Assembly: GCF_041146395.1 (NCBI RefSeq)
Contig: NC_090984.1
Span: forward strand, 82,409,114 to 82,473,113
Source of the DNA: Eulemur rufifrons
Lineage: Eukaryota > Chordata > Mammalia > Primates > Lemuridae
Reading direction: 5' to 3'
DNA: 64,000 nucleotides
Below the pieces are notes generated by a model, which was not told the DNA's origin, did not search any database, and saw only the letters and a program-made list of their open reading frames with translations. Positions 1-10,830 of this stretch are shown one piece after another (the stretch's first letter is position 1; every line of letters starts with the position of its first letter). The translations under genes were made by a program, and so were the position numbers.

Positions 1-384
1 TGAATTTAAAAGAGATTACTTAGAATAAAGAAAGAAGCAGATTATTGCTTTTAAAAATACTTTCTCACATATATCTAGCCACAGGAAAACATGTTCATAA
101 CTTGATATTTGATGGTTCAGTATTTGATTTGGTTATTTTCAGAGTTATCATTTCATTAAACTTTTTTTTTTTCAATTCAGTTTGGGGATTAGAAGAGCTT
201 TCAAAATTCTTATATGTGATGTTTTTGTTGTATCTTTGATCAGCATTTTTTTTTCCCCTTTGGGACTATGTTTTCCAGTTTCATAGAGTCAATGAAAAAA
301 TGAATGATTCAGTTTACAGAAATTTCTTATCTAACAAATTGGTCAAAACAAACAGACATATCTGACTACAAACCCTGTCTCCCA
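1..384. other. unassigned AT-rich sequence
   Basis: Nothing recognised. The stretch is AT-rich with short T runs. The small open frame at 45-239 has no recognisable motif and is probably chance. Confidence 0.5.
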
Positions 385-475
385 CACTGCTGAGCAGCGT
401 GACCTTGAGAAAGTGATTTAACTCTCTGTGGCTTAAGTTTTCGATGAAGATTAATATAATGCAGTTCTTAACATG
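385..475 (+). repeat. MIR SINE fragment
   Basis: The core is a degenerate form of the MIR wording 'gtgaccttg..aagt.attta' followed by the 'ctctgtggctta' stretch. MIRs are tRNA-derived SINEs shared by all mammals, so this copy is ancient and non-functional as a transposon. Confidence 0.6.
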
Positions 476-1129
476 GGCTTGGAACATGGTAAGAGCTCAG
501 AAAAATAGTGTCCCTTACATCTTTGTCAACTTCTATTTGTTCAGTTAATCTGAATTCTATTCTAGTCCTTCAAAGTGTTAGTTATCTCATCATTTCAACA
601 ATCTTATCATTGGTAAAAACATAAAATATCCATTAAATTAATAAGTCTTTTGGAAGTCCAGTTGAAATGTACTTATAATATCAAACTATTTTCTTGCTTT
701 TGTTTTTCTGACTTTACCTGAAAAAGTCTTTCTTATTTCTTCATGAACCTGATTAACTTGCAACATGTCCACTCCTTATACCATTTGGGTGTGCTTTATG
801 TTTATAGCTGTTTTCTGTCAACCAGCACCCCATGGTTTTCATCCAGTCACCTGTGCACCGCTTCTTTCCCTGTAGTTCCAGGATAGTTACTACTGTTTTT
901 ATGGTTTTTAAAATAAGGACTTCTATTTTCCTGATTTTATTTACCCATAACATTTTTTTTCTTTCATAGAGATATTTTTCTCCCTACAATTTTTTTTTTT
1001 AAGCCAACTGAAAACTTAGGAAACATTGGTATATCATTTCTGGCTAATAAAAAAAGTAGGCTCGGGCAAATAATATCAATTCTCAATTTTTCTCTACTAA
1101 TGGAGACAAATTATCACACTCTGTGGTAA
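476..1129. other. unassigned intergenic/intronic sequence
   Basis: No repeat, exon or RNA gene recognised. It is AT-rich with several T homopolymers. Confidence 0.45.
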
Positions 1130-1532
1130 ACTGTTTGGTGGCCCCAGTGAGCTACAGCTCCTTGTATAGTCCCCTCCCACACTGATGCTAGGCTTGGTCA
1201 CAGAAGCATCTTTGGCCAATGGGACATTGGCAAGTATGATACAAGGGAAAGCTTGGTAAGTGATTTCATACTGGGGCTTTTTTTTCTTGGAATATTACTC
1301 TTGGGACCTAAATTCCATATGGGGAGAAAGCCCAAGCAGCCACAAGCACAAGTCTGTGTGGAGGAGGACCAAGGTCTCTGGCCAACAGCCCTAGTTGAGG
1401 TCCCTGCCGACTGCCAGCAAACTGTCCCTGTTGAACCCTCACCAAATTGCAGAATTGTGAGCAAATGATTGCTCTAGTTTTAAGACAGTATGTTTTGGAA
1501 TGGTTTGTATGTGGCAGTAGACAAATGAAACA
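1130..1532 (+). mobile_element. MLT1-type solo LTR (ERVL-MaLR)
   Basis: A solo long terminal repeat of the old MaLR retrotransposons. Diagnostic stretches in order are the 'tcccacactgatgctaggct' start, 'tttggccaatgggacatt', the 'gccaacagcc' block, 'caaattgcagaattgtgagc' and the terminal 'cagtagacaaatgaaaca'. No internal viral genes accompany it. Small open frames on both strands inside it are shadows. Confidence 0.85.
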
Positions 1533-2544
1533 TACAATCACTGTCATTCCTGACCTTAAGTGCAAAATCCAGAGAAATTGGCAGTAAGTTGACTCAATGC
1601 TGTGTTGATGCTATATGAATGCAAATCTCTCCCACCTAAGGCATAGTTAGATGTTGAGAACAGGGAGGGGCCTGAGGCCCAGAGGAGCATCAAATGACAC
1701 TTTCCTAGTGGGTGCAATAGTTTTGTCCCTCCTCTTCCTCCTCCTCTTTTTCCTCCTTCTTCTTTGACACATGTCCATGGAGCACTTGTAGTTAACAAGA
1801 CAAACAGCAAGCTCTGATGGAGCCTGTTTATCCTCCTACCACTTTAATTCTTCACCAGATGTCATAACCTTTGATAGTTGAAATCTCATTTACTTTGTTA
1901 TCCATTACACAATGCTAAGTTGTTGAAAAATGACTAAAAGATGATTGGCCAAGGAGGAGGAGCAATTGGGACATTAGCTCATCTTCAAAGAGAATGATTG
2001 ACACAGATGAAAGAAAAGATGAGATCTTGTATGTTCAACATTCATACTTACCTGATTAATTCTTCTATGCACCTATTATCTGAGGGTGGAAAAGCTCTGC
2101 ACCTTTCCTTCCTCGGTGGGTGATTTGTCTCTCAACGGGTCTCGAGACTCCAGACTTTGCTGTGGAACATTTCCTGGCATGTCCTTGCTGGAGGGCATGG
2201 TTCTCTTCAGTACTCATTGAATTTGTGATGCTTCTCCAGATACTGCGCATCCATCCGTGGTGGGTGGGAGAGTAGGTAGATTTTAGTAGCTGGGGCAAGT
2301 CTGGAGGGCTGAGGCAGCTCTTGGCTTCCAGCTGAAGAGAAAATAAAATGAGTGGTACCTTCTCTTATGCTGTGCAGTTGACAAGAGAACAAGCTTTGGA
2401 AATCCTGAAAAGGAAGGAAGATGTGGAAATTTGTTGCACTGTACTGTACTTTGCACTGTACTCTGCTTACTCCAGAGCAGAGGAATTGCTGGTCATTTCA
2501 TCAGACAATTGAATATTAAGATGTTTTTCTCTTTAATCTGTAGA
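1533..2544. other. unassigned sequence with a pyrimidine-rich tract
   Basis: A C/T-rich purine-free tract lies at about 1725-1765. The rest shows no family I recognise and no exon signals worth reporting. Confidence 0.45.
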
Positions 2545-2730
2545 TGGTGCGATGTGATAGTTGTAAGAATAGATTCTGGGGTCAGACTGCTTGGGTTAGT
2601 ATCACTAAACCTCAACTGTCCAAATTTATAAAATAGGGAAAATAATAGTACCAACCTCATGAGTTGTTGGGAAGAGCAAATGTGCATAGTAAATGCTCTT
2701 TTACTGATTAGTATTAGCTATTAATTTTCT
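2545..2730 (+). repeat. MIR SINE, nearly full length
   Basis: Shows the MIR order: 'ttctggggtcagactgcttg' core, 'aaaatagggaaaataatagt', 'cctcatgagttgttgg', ending in 'tagtaaatgctctt'. Sense orientation. Confidence 0.8.
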
Positions 2731-3279
2731 CCTCAAAAACTTAGCACTTTCCTTCCATTGATTAAACATATTCTTAGCTCTGCAAAGCAGGAGAAATCAT
2801 TTCAACTACTCTACAGACAAACTTTTTCTGGATGTGTTCTATTTTGATTTTCTCATGAGAAAACCTGACTGCAAATTTGAAACCTTATAGCTTCAGAAAA
2901 CTTTTTTTTAATCTAAAAAAATATTATAAGTTTATATCTCAGGGGCCTTTTTATTTGTGAGCATTTAAATGATCTGTGTAGTCAAGATGTTTAAAGTAAT
3001 CCATACCCCTCACAACTCATTACGGCACATAAGTCAGGTTTGCGAGGCAGCTTTGAGTCATCTTCGCCTGTGGAAAGTTTTTGATCATGTATTCTTTTTG
3101 AAAAAGACCATTCACTAGGGAGAACTAAGATCACTATTATATGGTAAAACTTCAAAGAAGGTCTATGTTAGGATTTTTACTGTCAGACCAGCCAAGTTCG
3201 TCCATATGCACATGCATCAGTTTATCAACAGAGCTTGACAAATACTGCATTTCCCTTTCCTGTTCTTTCCTTTCCTTTT
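2731..3279. other. unassigned sequence
   Basis: No recognised repeat or gene. It grades into the 3' end of an antisense L1 on the right. Confidence 0.4.
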
Positions 3280-3518
3280 TAAAAAAATTGCAGTAAGAAC
3301 ATTTAACATGAGATCCAGCCTGCTAACAAAGTTTTAAGTCTACAATGCAGTATTGTTAACTGTAGGCATGATGTTGTACAGATCTTGCAGATCTCTAGAA
3401 TTTATTCATCCTGCATAACTGAAACTTTATGGCCATTGAACAGCAACTCCCCATTTCCTCCTCCATCCAGTCCCTGGCAACCACCATTCTACTCCCTGCT
3501 TTTATGAGTTTGGCTATT

Positions 3519-3915
3519 GTCTTAGTCTGTTTTCTGTTGCTTATAAAAGAGTACCTGAAACTAGATCATTTACAAAGAAAAGGAATTTATGTCTTACAGT
3601 TATAGAGGCTGAGAAGTCCAAGGTCAAGGGGCCACATCTGCTGAGGGCCTTGGTGCTGGTGGGGACTTTGTGGCATTACACAGCAAGAGGGCTGAGCATG
3701 CTAGCTCAGGCCTCTCTTCCTCTTCTTGCAGAGCCACCAGTTCTACTCCCCTGATAATCTAGTAATCCATTAATCCATGAATAGCTGAATCAATTCATGA
3801 GGGCAGGGCCCTGATGTCCCAATCACCTCTTAGAGACCCCACCTCTCAATACTGCCACATTGGGGATTCAGTTTCAACATGAGTTTTGAAGGGGACAAAA
3901 TTTCAAACCATAAAA
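3519..3915 (-). mobile_element. MaLR-type solo LTR (MST/THE1/MLT1 class) inserted in L1
   Basis: Starts with 'tcttagtctgttttctgttgc' in shorter form and ends with 'ttcaaaccata', the inverted ends of MaLR LTRs. It is flanked by the direct repeat gctatt at 3513-3518 and 3916-3921. On either side the L1 sequence continues, so this is a clean insertion of one LTR into an older L1. No internal coding region. Confidence 0.85.
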
Positions 3916-3979
3916 GCTATTTTACATACGTCATCTAAGTGAAATCAGACAGTATTTGTCTTTCTCTGGATGACATATT

Positions 3980-4489
3980 TCACTTAGCATGAACTCCTCC
4001 AGATTCATCCCTGTTGTCACATATTGCAGGATTTCCCTCTTTTTGTAAGGCTGAATAATATTCCATTGTATGTATATGCCACATATTCTTTATCCATTCT
4101 TCTATCCATGGACACTTGGGTTGCTTCCACATTTTGGCTATTGTGAATAATGCTGAGATGAACAAGGGAGTGCAAATATCTTTCTGAGATCCTGCTTTCA
4201 ATTCTTTTGGGTATATACCCAGAAGTGGGATTGCTGGATCATACAGTAGTTCTATTTTCAATTTTTTGTGGAGACTTCATGTTGCTTTCCATAGTGGTTT
4301 CACCATTTTACACCCATACCAGCAGTGCACAGAGGTTCCAATTTCTTTACATCCTTGCCAACATGTGTACTCTTTTTTTTTTTTCCTAGTGGCCATCCTA
4401 ACACATGTGAGGTGATATCTCATTGTGATTTTGATTTGCATTTCCCTGGTTATTAGTGATGTCGAGCATCTTTTCATATACTTGACCAT
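3980..4489 (-). pseudogene. L1 ORF2 C-terminal remnant
   Basis: Two overlapping minus-strand fragments of L1 ORF2p, at 4277-4489 (cysteine-knuckle region) and 3980-4261 (extreme C-terminus). They lie in different frames, which shows at least one frameshift. The endonuclease and reverse-transcriptase parts are absent here, so no function is expected. Confidence 0.85.
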
Positions 4490-4700
4490 TTGTATGTCTT
4501 CTTTGGAGAATGTCTATTCAAGTCTTTTGCCCATTTTTTAAATAGGGTTATTTGATTTTTTTCTCTTGAGTTGAGAAGTTCCTTGTATATTTTGGATATT
4601 ACAGTAATCCTTATCAGATATATGGTTTGTAAATATTTTATGTTATTCTATAGGTTGCCTTTTCACTCTGTTAATTGTTTCCTTTGCTATGCAGAAGCTT

Positions 4701-5011
4701 TCCTCTCTTTTCTTTTCCCATTCCCTCCCTCCTCCCTTCCTTTTCTCCCCCTCCTTCTCCTTCTCTCTCTCTCTCTCTCTCTCTCTCATCTCTTGTTGAA
4801 ACTTACATCATTTTTCTCCTGATATACTTGGAGCTGCTGTGGGTTTTTTGTTGGCCATAGAACAAGTGGCAATGAAGGTCATCTGTGTAATCTTTAAACT
4901 TTATCCTGTGATGAGAACGTTCCCCCTTCTACAATTGAGGTTATGGCACATCACTGAGCTGGTTTACTTGGTTAACTTAGTCAATCATAAAACTGTTTGG
5001 AAGACCTCACC
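4701..5011. repeat. (CT)n microsatellite and flanking unassigned sequence
   Basis: A pyrimidine tract from about 4700 ends in a (CT)n run at 4761-4787. The remaining 220 bp up to the next L1 is unassigned. Confidence 0.7.
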
Positions 5012-5712
5012 CCCATTATGATGGCTATCCTAAAAACAGAAAATAAAAAGTGTTGGTGAGGATGTGAAAAAATGGAATCCTTGTGCATGTGGGTGGAATT
5101 GTAAAATGGTGCAGCTGCTATGGAAAACAGTATGACAGTTCCTCAAAAGATTAAAAATAGAATTGTCATGTGATACAGCAATTCTACTTCTGGGTATGTA
5201 CCCCCAAAAATTGAAAATAGGTTTTGAAGAGATATTCATACACCCATATTCATAGCAGCATTATTCACGATAGCCAGAATGTGGAAGCAATGTTTTATAT
5301 ATGTATATAATGGAATATTATTCAACCTCAAAAAGGAAGGAGATTCTGACACATGCTATAACATGGATGAAGCTTGAAGACATTATGCCCAGTGCAATAA
5401 GCCAATCACTAAAGGACTCATAGTATGTGATTCTACTTATATGAAGTATCTAGAGTAGTCAAATTTATAAAGACAGAAAATAGAATGGTGGTTTCCAGGG
5501 GCTGGAGGAAGGGGAGATTGGAGTGTTATTGTTTAATAGGGACAGAGTTTCAGTTTGGGAAGATGAAAACTTCCCAAATTTTGGGAGATGGATGGTGGCG
5601 ATGGCCATACAACAATATGGATATACTTAATACTTTTCAACTGTATACTTAAAAATGGTTAAGATGGTAAATTTTATGTTATGTGTATTTTACCACAATT
5701 AAAAATTTTTTA
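5012..5712 (+). mobile_element. L1M-type LINE 3' end, sense
   Basis: Sense-strand L1 3' region: 'ggctatcctaaaaacagaaa', 'atggtgcagctgctatgga', 'catagcagcattattcac', 'tggaatattattcaacct' and a 3'UTR ending 'accacaattaaaaatttttt'. 5'-truncated. The reverse-strand frame at 5030-5239 is a shadow. Confidence 0.88.
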
Positions 5713-6139
5713 GAAGATAAAAAATAAAACTGTTTAAAAGGCTTGTTTTATTCTGTTTATCACTGGTTGGAAAAATCTTTGTTATAATCCTTGCACCCAA
5801 GTTTCGTAATATTCTTTTAAGCCAAGCTATTAAAATTGTTTTTCTTATGCATTCTTGAGAGGGACACAAGGTGTGTCAGAAAGGACTAGGCCCACTTGAT
5901 TTAGGCAGAAGAGGAAGTGTATTTACTTCTAGAGACCTATAAAGTGTTAGAATGAGTTGGCTCTAAGTTCAGCTTTGTTGTGTCTCATTTCTTTCTTGGA
6001 GATATTAAAAATGAATCCAGAAAACAAACGACTCCAGATGTTTCCCCCATTAGATTGATGTTAAACACCATAGGTTTACCTCGGAACCTGGGCTCATTCT
6101 GAGAGCTGAGAGCTGAGAGCTGAATGGGAAGTATGCCTT

Positions 6140-6180
<41 letters not shown>

Positions 6181-6704
6181 ACCCATGGACTCTGTAATTA
6201 GAAAACTTTGTTCCCACTCTTCATCAGTTACTTCCACGTCCAATACCCTCTCAGTGGAGATTTGCCTGTAAGGTCCCAGATCTTGATGTTTTCTAAGCCC
6301 TAATATTAATATCTTTCTAGGAATGGGCCCAGCATGAGTGCCAGATAATAGCAGAATCAGAGCTTTAAATACTTGTTTTGACCAGAGATGCCTAAAGGGC
6401 ACAAATCCTGTTTCTTCATAGGTCTGCTCAGAGGGCTGTACCCAAGCAGTCAACGAGGGACCTGGATCTTGCTCACTTCCCAGATGTGAGAGGTGTCCAT
6501 TACTAGCAACGAACCTGAGTCCTAGAGTCAGAAAAAGCACTATATGCCTTCAGTGAACGGATGAGAAGTGGCTCTGGAAGGTGAAGGAGTTTCCATGATG
6601 GCTTATATCAATATTTAATAGTAAAGTGCCATGGCTCATTTGATATGAAGTACACGGTAAACTGATGGACTCTTTTTACTATCTAGTAGTCTATGAATTT
6701 CCCC
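5713..6704. other. unassigned sequence with simple repeats
   Basis: Holds three tandem copies of the heptamer gagagct at 6101-6121 and a (CA)n tract at 6146-6177. A 148-codon minus-strand frame (6094-6540) starts at the far side and reads through the (CA)n tract as alternating Cys/Val. It has no domain I recognise and is probably chance. Confidence 0.5.
6146..6177. repeat. (CA)n microsatellite
   Basis: About 16 uninterrupted CA dinucleotides, long enough to be length-variable between individuals. Confidence 0.95.
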
Positions 6705-6815
6705 CCAGGAAAGAACAGTGTCTCATTCCTGCCTGTGTCCAGCCCAGCAGTTAGCACAGTGTCTTAGCAGTAAGTAGGCACAGAGCTGACTGCTTGAGTG
6801 AATGTATGCTCTGTC
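6705..6815 (+). repeat. L2 LINE 3' end fragment
   Basis: Degenerate match to the L2 3' end wording 'cccagcagttagcacagtgtc', 'agtaagtaggcac' and 'gcttgagtgaatg'. Ancient mammalian repeat. Confidence 0.55.
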
Positions 6816-7339
6816 TAAAGCCTCATCAAATATCTAATAAATGTAATCATTTTTGTGATGAAAACTCTCAAGTTCTGATGTTGCCAGAGAGTGCATTTCC
6901 AGTGTAAATCTCTGGATATTCCTTCAGAGTAACATAATGTCCAACCGATATATGCTGTTCTGCTCTCCTAGGGTCCAGTGGAATGTTCCACTGGGGTGTG
7001 GAAATCTAGGTTTCCTGGATATAGGAAAGTTTAGTGGGGAGGCTCCAAGGAGAAGGGTGGAGGGGACCACTCCCGAGTTCTAAGACCATAGCTAAAGGTG
7101 GTCCTGGAAGATGCCCCTCTTGTCGGTCATGATACCTGCTACAGGGATGGATATTTGGTGGAAGAAAAAGAGAGGGAAGAAAGCTCTGCTTATATCTTCT
7201 GTATGACTCTGAAGTTGATCCATAATCGACATCTGTGGAAAAGAAAAGCAGAGAACCTTCTTTCAGGACCACCTTGAGAAAGAAAGTGATGTTTGGCTCT
7301 GCCTCCTTCTTTTCTTTTGTATATAGTCTATCTAGCCTT
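6816..7339. other. unassigned sequence
   Basis: No repeat recognised. The minus-strand frame at 7006-7392 (128 codons) has no signal, domain or exon context that would support a gene. Confidence 0.4.
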
Positions 7340-7450
7340 CTCATTATGTAGGCGAGGAAGCAGAGTATCAGGATGGCAAAGTGACTTCTCAAAGTTATGC
7401 AGTCAGTACAGGGCTAGCACTGAAGTCCAGGGCTCTCAACTCTGAAGGCT
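7340..7450 (-). repeat. MIR SINE fragment
   Basis: Reverse-orientation MIR: 'aggcgaggaagcagagta', 'aaagtgacttctcaaagtta' and 'agcactgaagtccag' follow the MIR antisense order. Confidence 0.65.
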
Positions 7451-7544
7451 CCCATTGTTGCTATAAATATTAGCTTCCTGCTCTCTCTTCCCCTTTCTCA
7501 GAGCCCTCTCCGAGCCCCTCCCCTTTATCATGACTGCAGTTCAT

Positions 7545-7710
7545 GGAGCACTGACTATGTCCCAGGCACTGTGCACTTTCCATGTTTTTATTTAATCCTA
7601 GCAGCTGTACAAGGACAATGCCATCGTATGGCCCACATCATGGATGATCAGCTGAGGTTACGTAGCTTACCGGGGTAGCCAGTGCCGATTCCAAAGCTCA
7701 CACCCCTAGA
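7545..7710 (-). repeat. MIR SINE, antisense
   Basis: 'gagcactgactatgtccc', 'aggcactgtgcactttcc', 'tttaatcctagcagctg' and 'gatgatcagctgaggtta' follow the antisense MIR consensus. Confidence 0.7.
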
Positions 7711-7838
7711 CACTATGGCCCAGCATCCCTGCAAAAGATTTTGATTTGTTCATGGTCTCCAATCCTCAGGACCATGACAGTTGTGGGGTTTGCTTTTTCC
7801 TACTGTCAGTAATTCATGTTCAAGTGTAAATAGCCTGA

Positions 7839-8228
7839 GTATTAGTTTGTTAGGGCTACCATAACAGACTACCACAGACTGGGTGGTCTAAATAACAGAA
7901 ATTTATTTTCTGATAATTCTGGAGGCTAGAAGTCCGAGATCAAGGTGTCCCCATGGTTGGTCTCTTCTGAGGCTTCTGTCCTTGCCTCTTAGAGGGCTGT
8001 CGTCTTCCAGTGTTGTCACATGGCTTTCCCTGTGTACACATCTGTGTCCTAATTTCCCCTCTCATAAGGACACCAGTCTTATTGGATTAGGACCCACCCT
8101 ACTGACCTCATTTTAACTTAATTACCTCTGTAAAGACCCCATCTCCAAATATAGTCACATTCTGAGTACTGCGGGTTAGGACTTTAATACTTATGAATTT
8201 TAGGGAGATACAATTCAGCCCACAACAA
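7839..8228 (-). mobile_element. MLT1A-type solo LTR, antisense
   Basis: Inverted MaLR LTR. The left end reads 'gtattagtttgttagggct', then 'ctgggtggtctaaataaca', 'tctggaggctagaagtccga', 'ataaggacaccagtcttatt', 'aattacctctgtaaagaccc' and the right end 'caattcagcccacaaca'. Nearly full length; no coding content. Confidence 0.88.
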
Positions 8229-10500
8229 CCTGATATGTTGCCTCTTTCAAGGACATTTTTATTTTAAAAGAAGTTTCTTAGGTACCAAAATGCTTAAGCG
8301 CAAAGGAATAACCTATGGAAGGTGTTTCAAGCATTTAGACCAATGTAGTACATACTCTGTTTAAGGGGAGGTGGGAAGAATATAGGTTTTCACATCACGT
8401 CCCATAATATTGGCCAATCCTGATTCTCAGGTCATTTGTTTGAATTCTCAGGTCATTTTAAGAGGCTTGAATTATAGAAAAAAACGATTCAAACTGGTCG
8501 TGCCTGTTCATGGGAATCTCAATTGACAGCTCACATTTCTAATGATCATCCCTTCTGGAAGAATATGTAACTCTCACAATTTAATGTGATTAGCAGCAAT
8601 TTTCAAATTCCAGAGGTGCCTCGGGTGAATTCCCAGGGTCAACCAATGACACGGCTCCAGACCCATTTACCGTCAGCCTGGGAGCTGTTTGCTGGGCGTG
8701 CAGATAATTCCCCGGCTCCTGACTGAAGAGAGGCCAATTCTTTCTCAGGAAGGCCCTTAAGTTCTGTTTATAAATCCTCTTTTGTCGTAAAATCCAGACA
8801 CAGAGAGCCTCCAGTTGCGCTCTGGCTGCTTCCTGTAATGAAGTAAAATCAAGGGCAGGACACGGGGACAGTTAATGTAACTGGACTTCAGGCGCTGCCC
8901 ACCTGGCACCGCCCCCCGAGTCGCGACTCCGTGAGGAAATGGGGAAGAAGCGCCGCAGGGTAGGAGCACGGGGCCTCCTGGGCTTCTCCTTCCTGGGTGA
9001 CGTGGGGTTTGCACAGTGGCTCTGTTGTTCAAAAAAGGGTGAGGTTCCAAACTCCTGTCCTGAGAAGGAGTAGAAACATCTTCCCCTCCTTCTCTTCCGG
9101 TGTCCCTTGTTCTCCAGTTCTCTGGCCACCTTGGCATTTGAACTTGTTGTTCAGGTCCAGCAAGTTGGTGCAAATGGCGTATTATTTTATTTGACATGTC
9201 CAACCTGTGTCAAAAATGTGTCTGTTTCGTGACATAAATGCTGTGCGATGTTTCTCTTCCCTCATTCCCAGCTCCTACCATCCCCAAAGCCCCGGCTTTA
9301 TTTTCTCTTGAAGAGTAGGTGGGTTGATTATCACCTCTAATTTAAACCAATCCATTAAACGTGAAACCCCCATCCTTGGTATCTAATCCCAGCCCTTCTG
9401 CCAATTCAGCACGACCCGTGTGAGCAGCCTGACTTTGCTGGGCCTGAATATTCCTCCTTCTGTAAAGTCATCTCTAAGTTCCCTCCCAGCTCTGTCCGTG
9501 CCTCTCATAAGAAACGACACAGCAGTGCTCTGCTGGTCCCCACGCTGGGGCTGGTGAGCCAGCCAGGCGTCCTCGTGCTGTGAGGGCCTGCTGGGTAGGC
9601 CAGTTCTGCCTCTCAGGCCGGCCAAGGAGCAGAGGTGACCCATGCTATGTGCTTGCAGTCTCCCTCCCAGAGAACGCCCCGTGGGACAAGTCTGGGCTTC
9701 ACCCTGAGTGCTCCTGAAAGCAGGTCAGAGCCTGAGAGCGCGGGCGGGCGCATGGGAGGGGAGGCCGCACACATTTGTTTTTGAGCCTCAGAACACGCCA
9801 GATGGACTTGGGATAACTTGGGATCTGTAAGTGAACATTCTTGTCAGGAGGCCAAAGGCGACAGCGCCAGAACCTTCTGTGCTAGATTGTGCCTGAGGGT
9901 GACACTTCTACTCCGAGGCTGGGCAGGGCGAGGGCCTGCTCTTTGCTCCGAGGGGAGGCAGATGTGGTGCAGAAAGCCACGGTATTTCCTACTTGTGTTC
10001 ATGGCCCTTAGGCACCTTGGCCAGCCAAAACTCCAGCCAATCCGCCCTCCCCCTTTCCCTTCCTTCCTTCCTTTTCTCTTTCTCCCTTCCAAAAAAGCAT
10101 TCATTTTGTCTTTTCAAAGCCATAACAAAAATATTTATTGTTGTTCCTAAATAAGAGAGTGAAACCACAGTGGAAAAGTTTAGCTCCTGCTTCATCCAAC
10201 ATCCTTTCTCCAGAACAGTGATCTGTCTGGCGCTCAGAGACCCAGTAACCTTTGTTGGGTCATCAGTAACTGTTTAATGCACATTATTCAGAAAACCTAG
10301 GAAAAATAAAGCTTTTAATGTTATCTATTTTTCCCCATACTTGAGAAATACATTCTACAGCCTAGAAATTTCTTACACGTGTACTTGCAGTCACAACTGG
10401 ACTGCTAGTTTGTAAATAACATGAAATATTTGTTCATGGAGGTGGAAGGGATTTTTCACATGATTCATAACCATCTGGTTTTATAGCAGGAAATGAGGTG
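8229..10500. other. unassigned stretch with local CpG enrichment
   Basis: No interspersed repeat recognised for about 2.2 kb. CpGs cluster at about 8890-8975 (several within a tcgcga-centred patch) and at 9735-9755 (gcgcgggcgggcgc), unusual for this CpG-poor window. A 148-codon minus-strand frame (8757-9203) has no recognisable domain. A pyrimidine-rich tract sits at about 10045-10090. The whole could contain a regulatory element; nothing proves it. Confidence 0.4.
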
Positions 10501-10529
10501 TTTGGCAAATTTCTTTCTTCTTCTTCTTC

Positions 10530-10830
10530 TTTTTTTTTTTTTTTTTTTTGCCAATGGATTCTTTTATTTTCCCAAAGAAGTTAAACATGTGCACCATGGC
10601 CTACGACCTGCAAGAGGTCCTGTACTATTTATCACTATAATCTGGAGGCTTGTGGTGCGTGTGCTGCCGCAGAGCTGGACGGCTGCTGAGCACAGCTGCC
10701 CGGAGGTGATGATTCAGGAGGCACCATCTGTGCTGAGTTCTGTCTCTTTGGCATGCACCACACAGACACGTCCAGAGGAGGAGGCAGTGCTTACACTCAC
10801 AAATTAACATCCCTGCCCGTGAGAGCAAAC
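10530..10830 (-). pseudogene. probable processed retrocopy of an unidentified transcript
   Basis: On the minus strand the unit ends in a 20-base A run (10530-10549) preceded 13 bases upstream by AATAAA (10563-10568), the arrangement of a reverse-transcribed polyadenylated mRNA. A minus-strand frame at 10625-10828 (67 codons, Cys-rich first half, ending ...PPDYSDK-stop) would leave a 3'UTR of about 75 bases. I do not recognise the parent. The 5' end and the target-site duplication could not be fixed, so the right boundary is approximate. It could also be a genuine terminal exon or a SINE-like element. Confidence 0.45.

Larger units (their letters stand above)
3280..4700 (-). mobile_element. 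L1 LINE 3' part, antisense, interrupted by an LTR
   Basis: Old L1 in reverse orientation; 5'-truncated, with the 3'UTR at the left. The minus strand still encodes the ORF2 C-terminal cysteine knuckle at 4277-4489 (CWQGC, then H and C in C-x3-C-x7-H-x4-C spacing) and the following '[13 protein letters not shown]...MEYYSAL' segment at 3980-4261, in a different frame. ORF2 is therefore frameshifted and dead. A MaLR LTR splits it at 3519-3915. Confidence 0.9.

Noticed and set aside
4571..4860. Leu/Ser/Pro-rich plus-strand frames
   Set aside because: They translate a CT-rich microsatellite.
6094..6540. 148-codon minus-strand frame
   Set aside because: Its C-terminal part is a translated (CA)n tract; no domain or homologue recognised.
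8757..9203. 148-codon minus-strand frame in a CpG-containing region
   Set aside because: GC-rich sequence has few stops; overlapping frames on both strands and no recognised domain.
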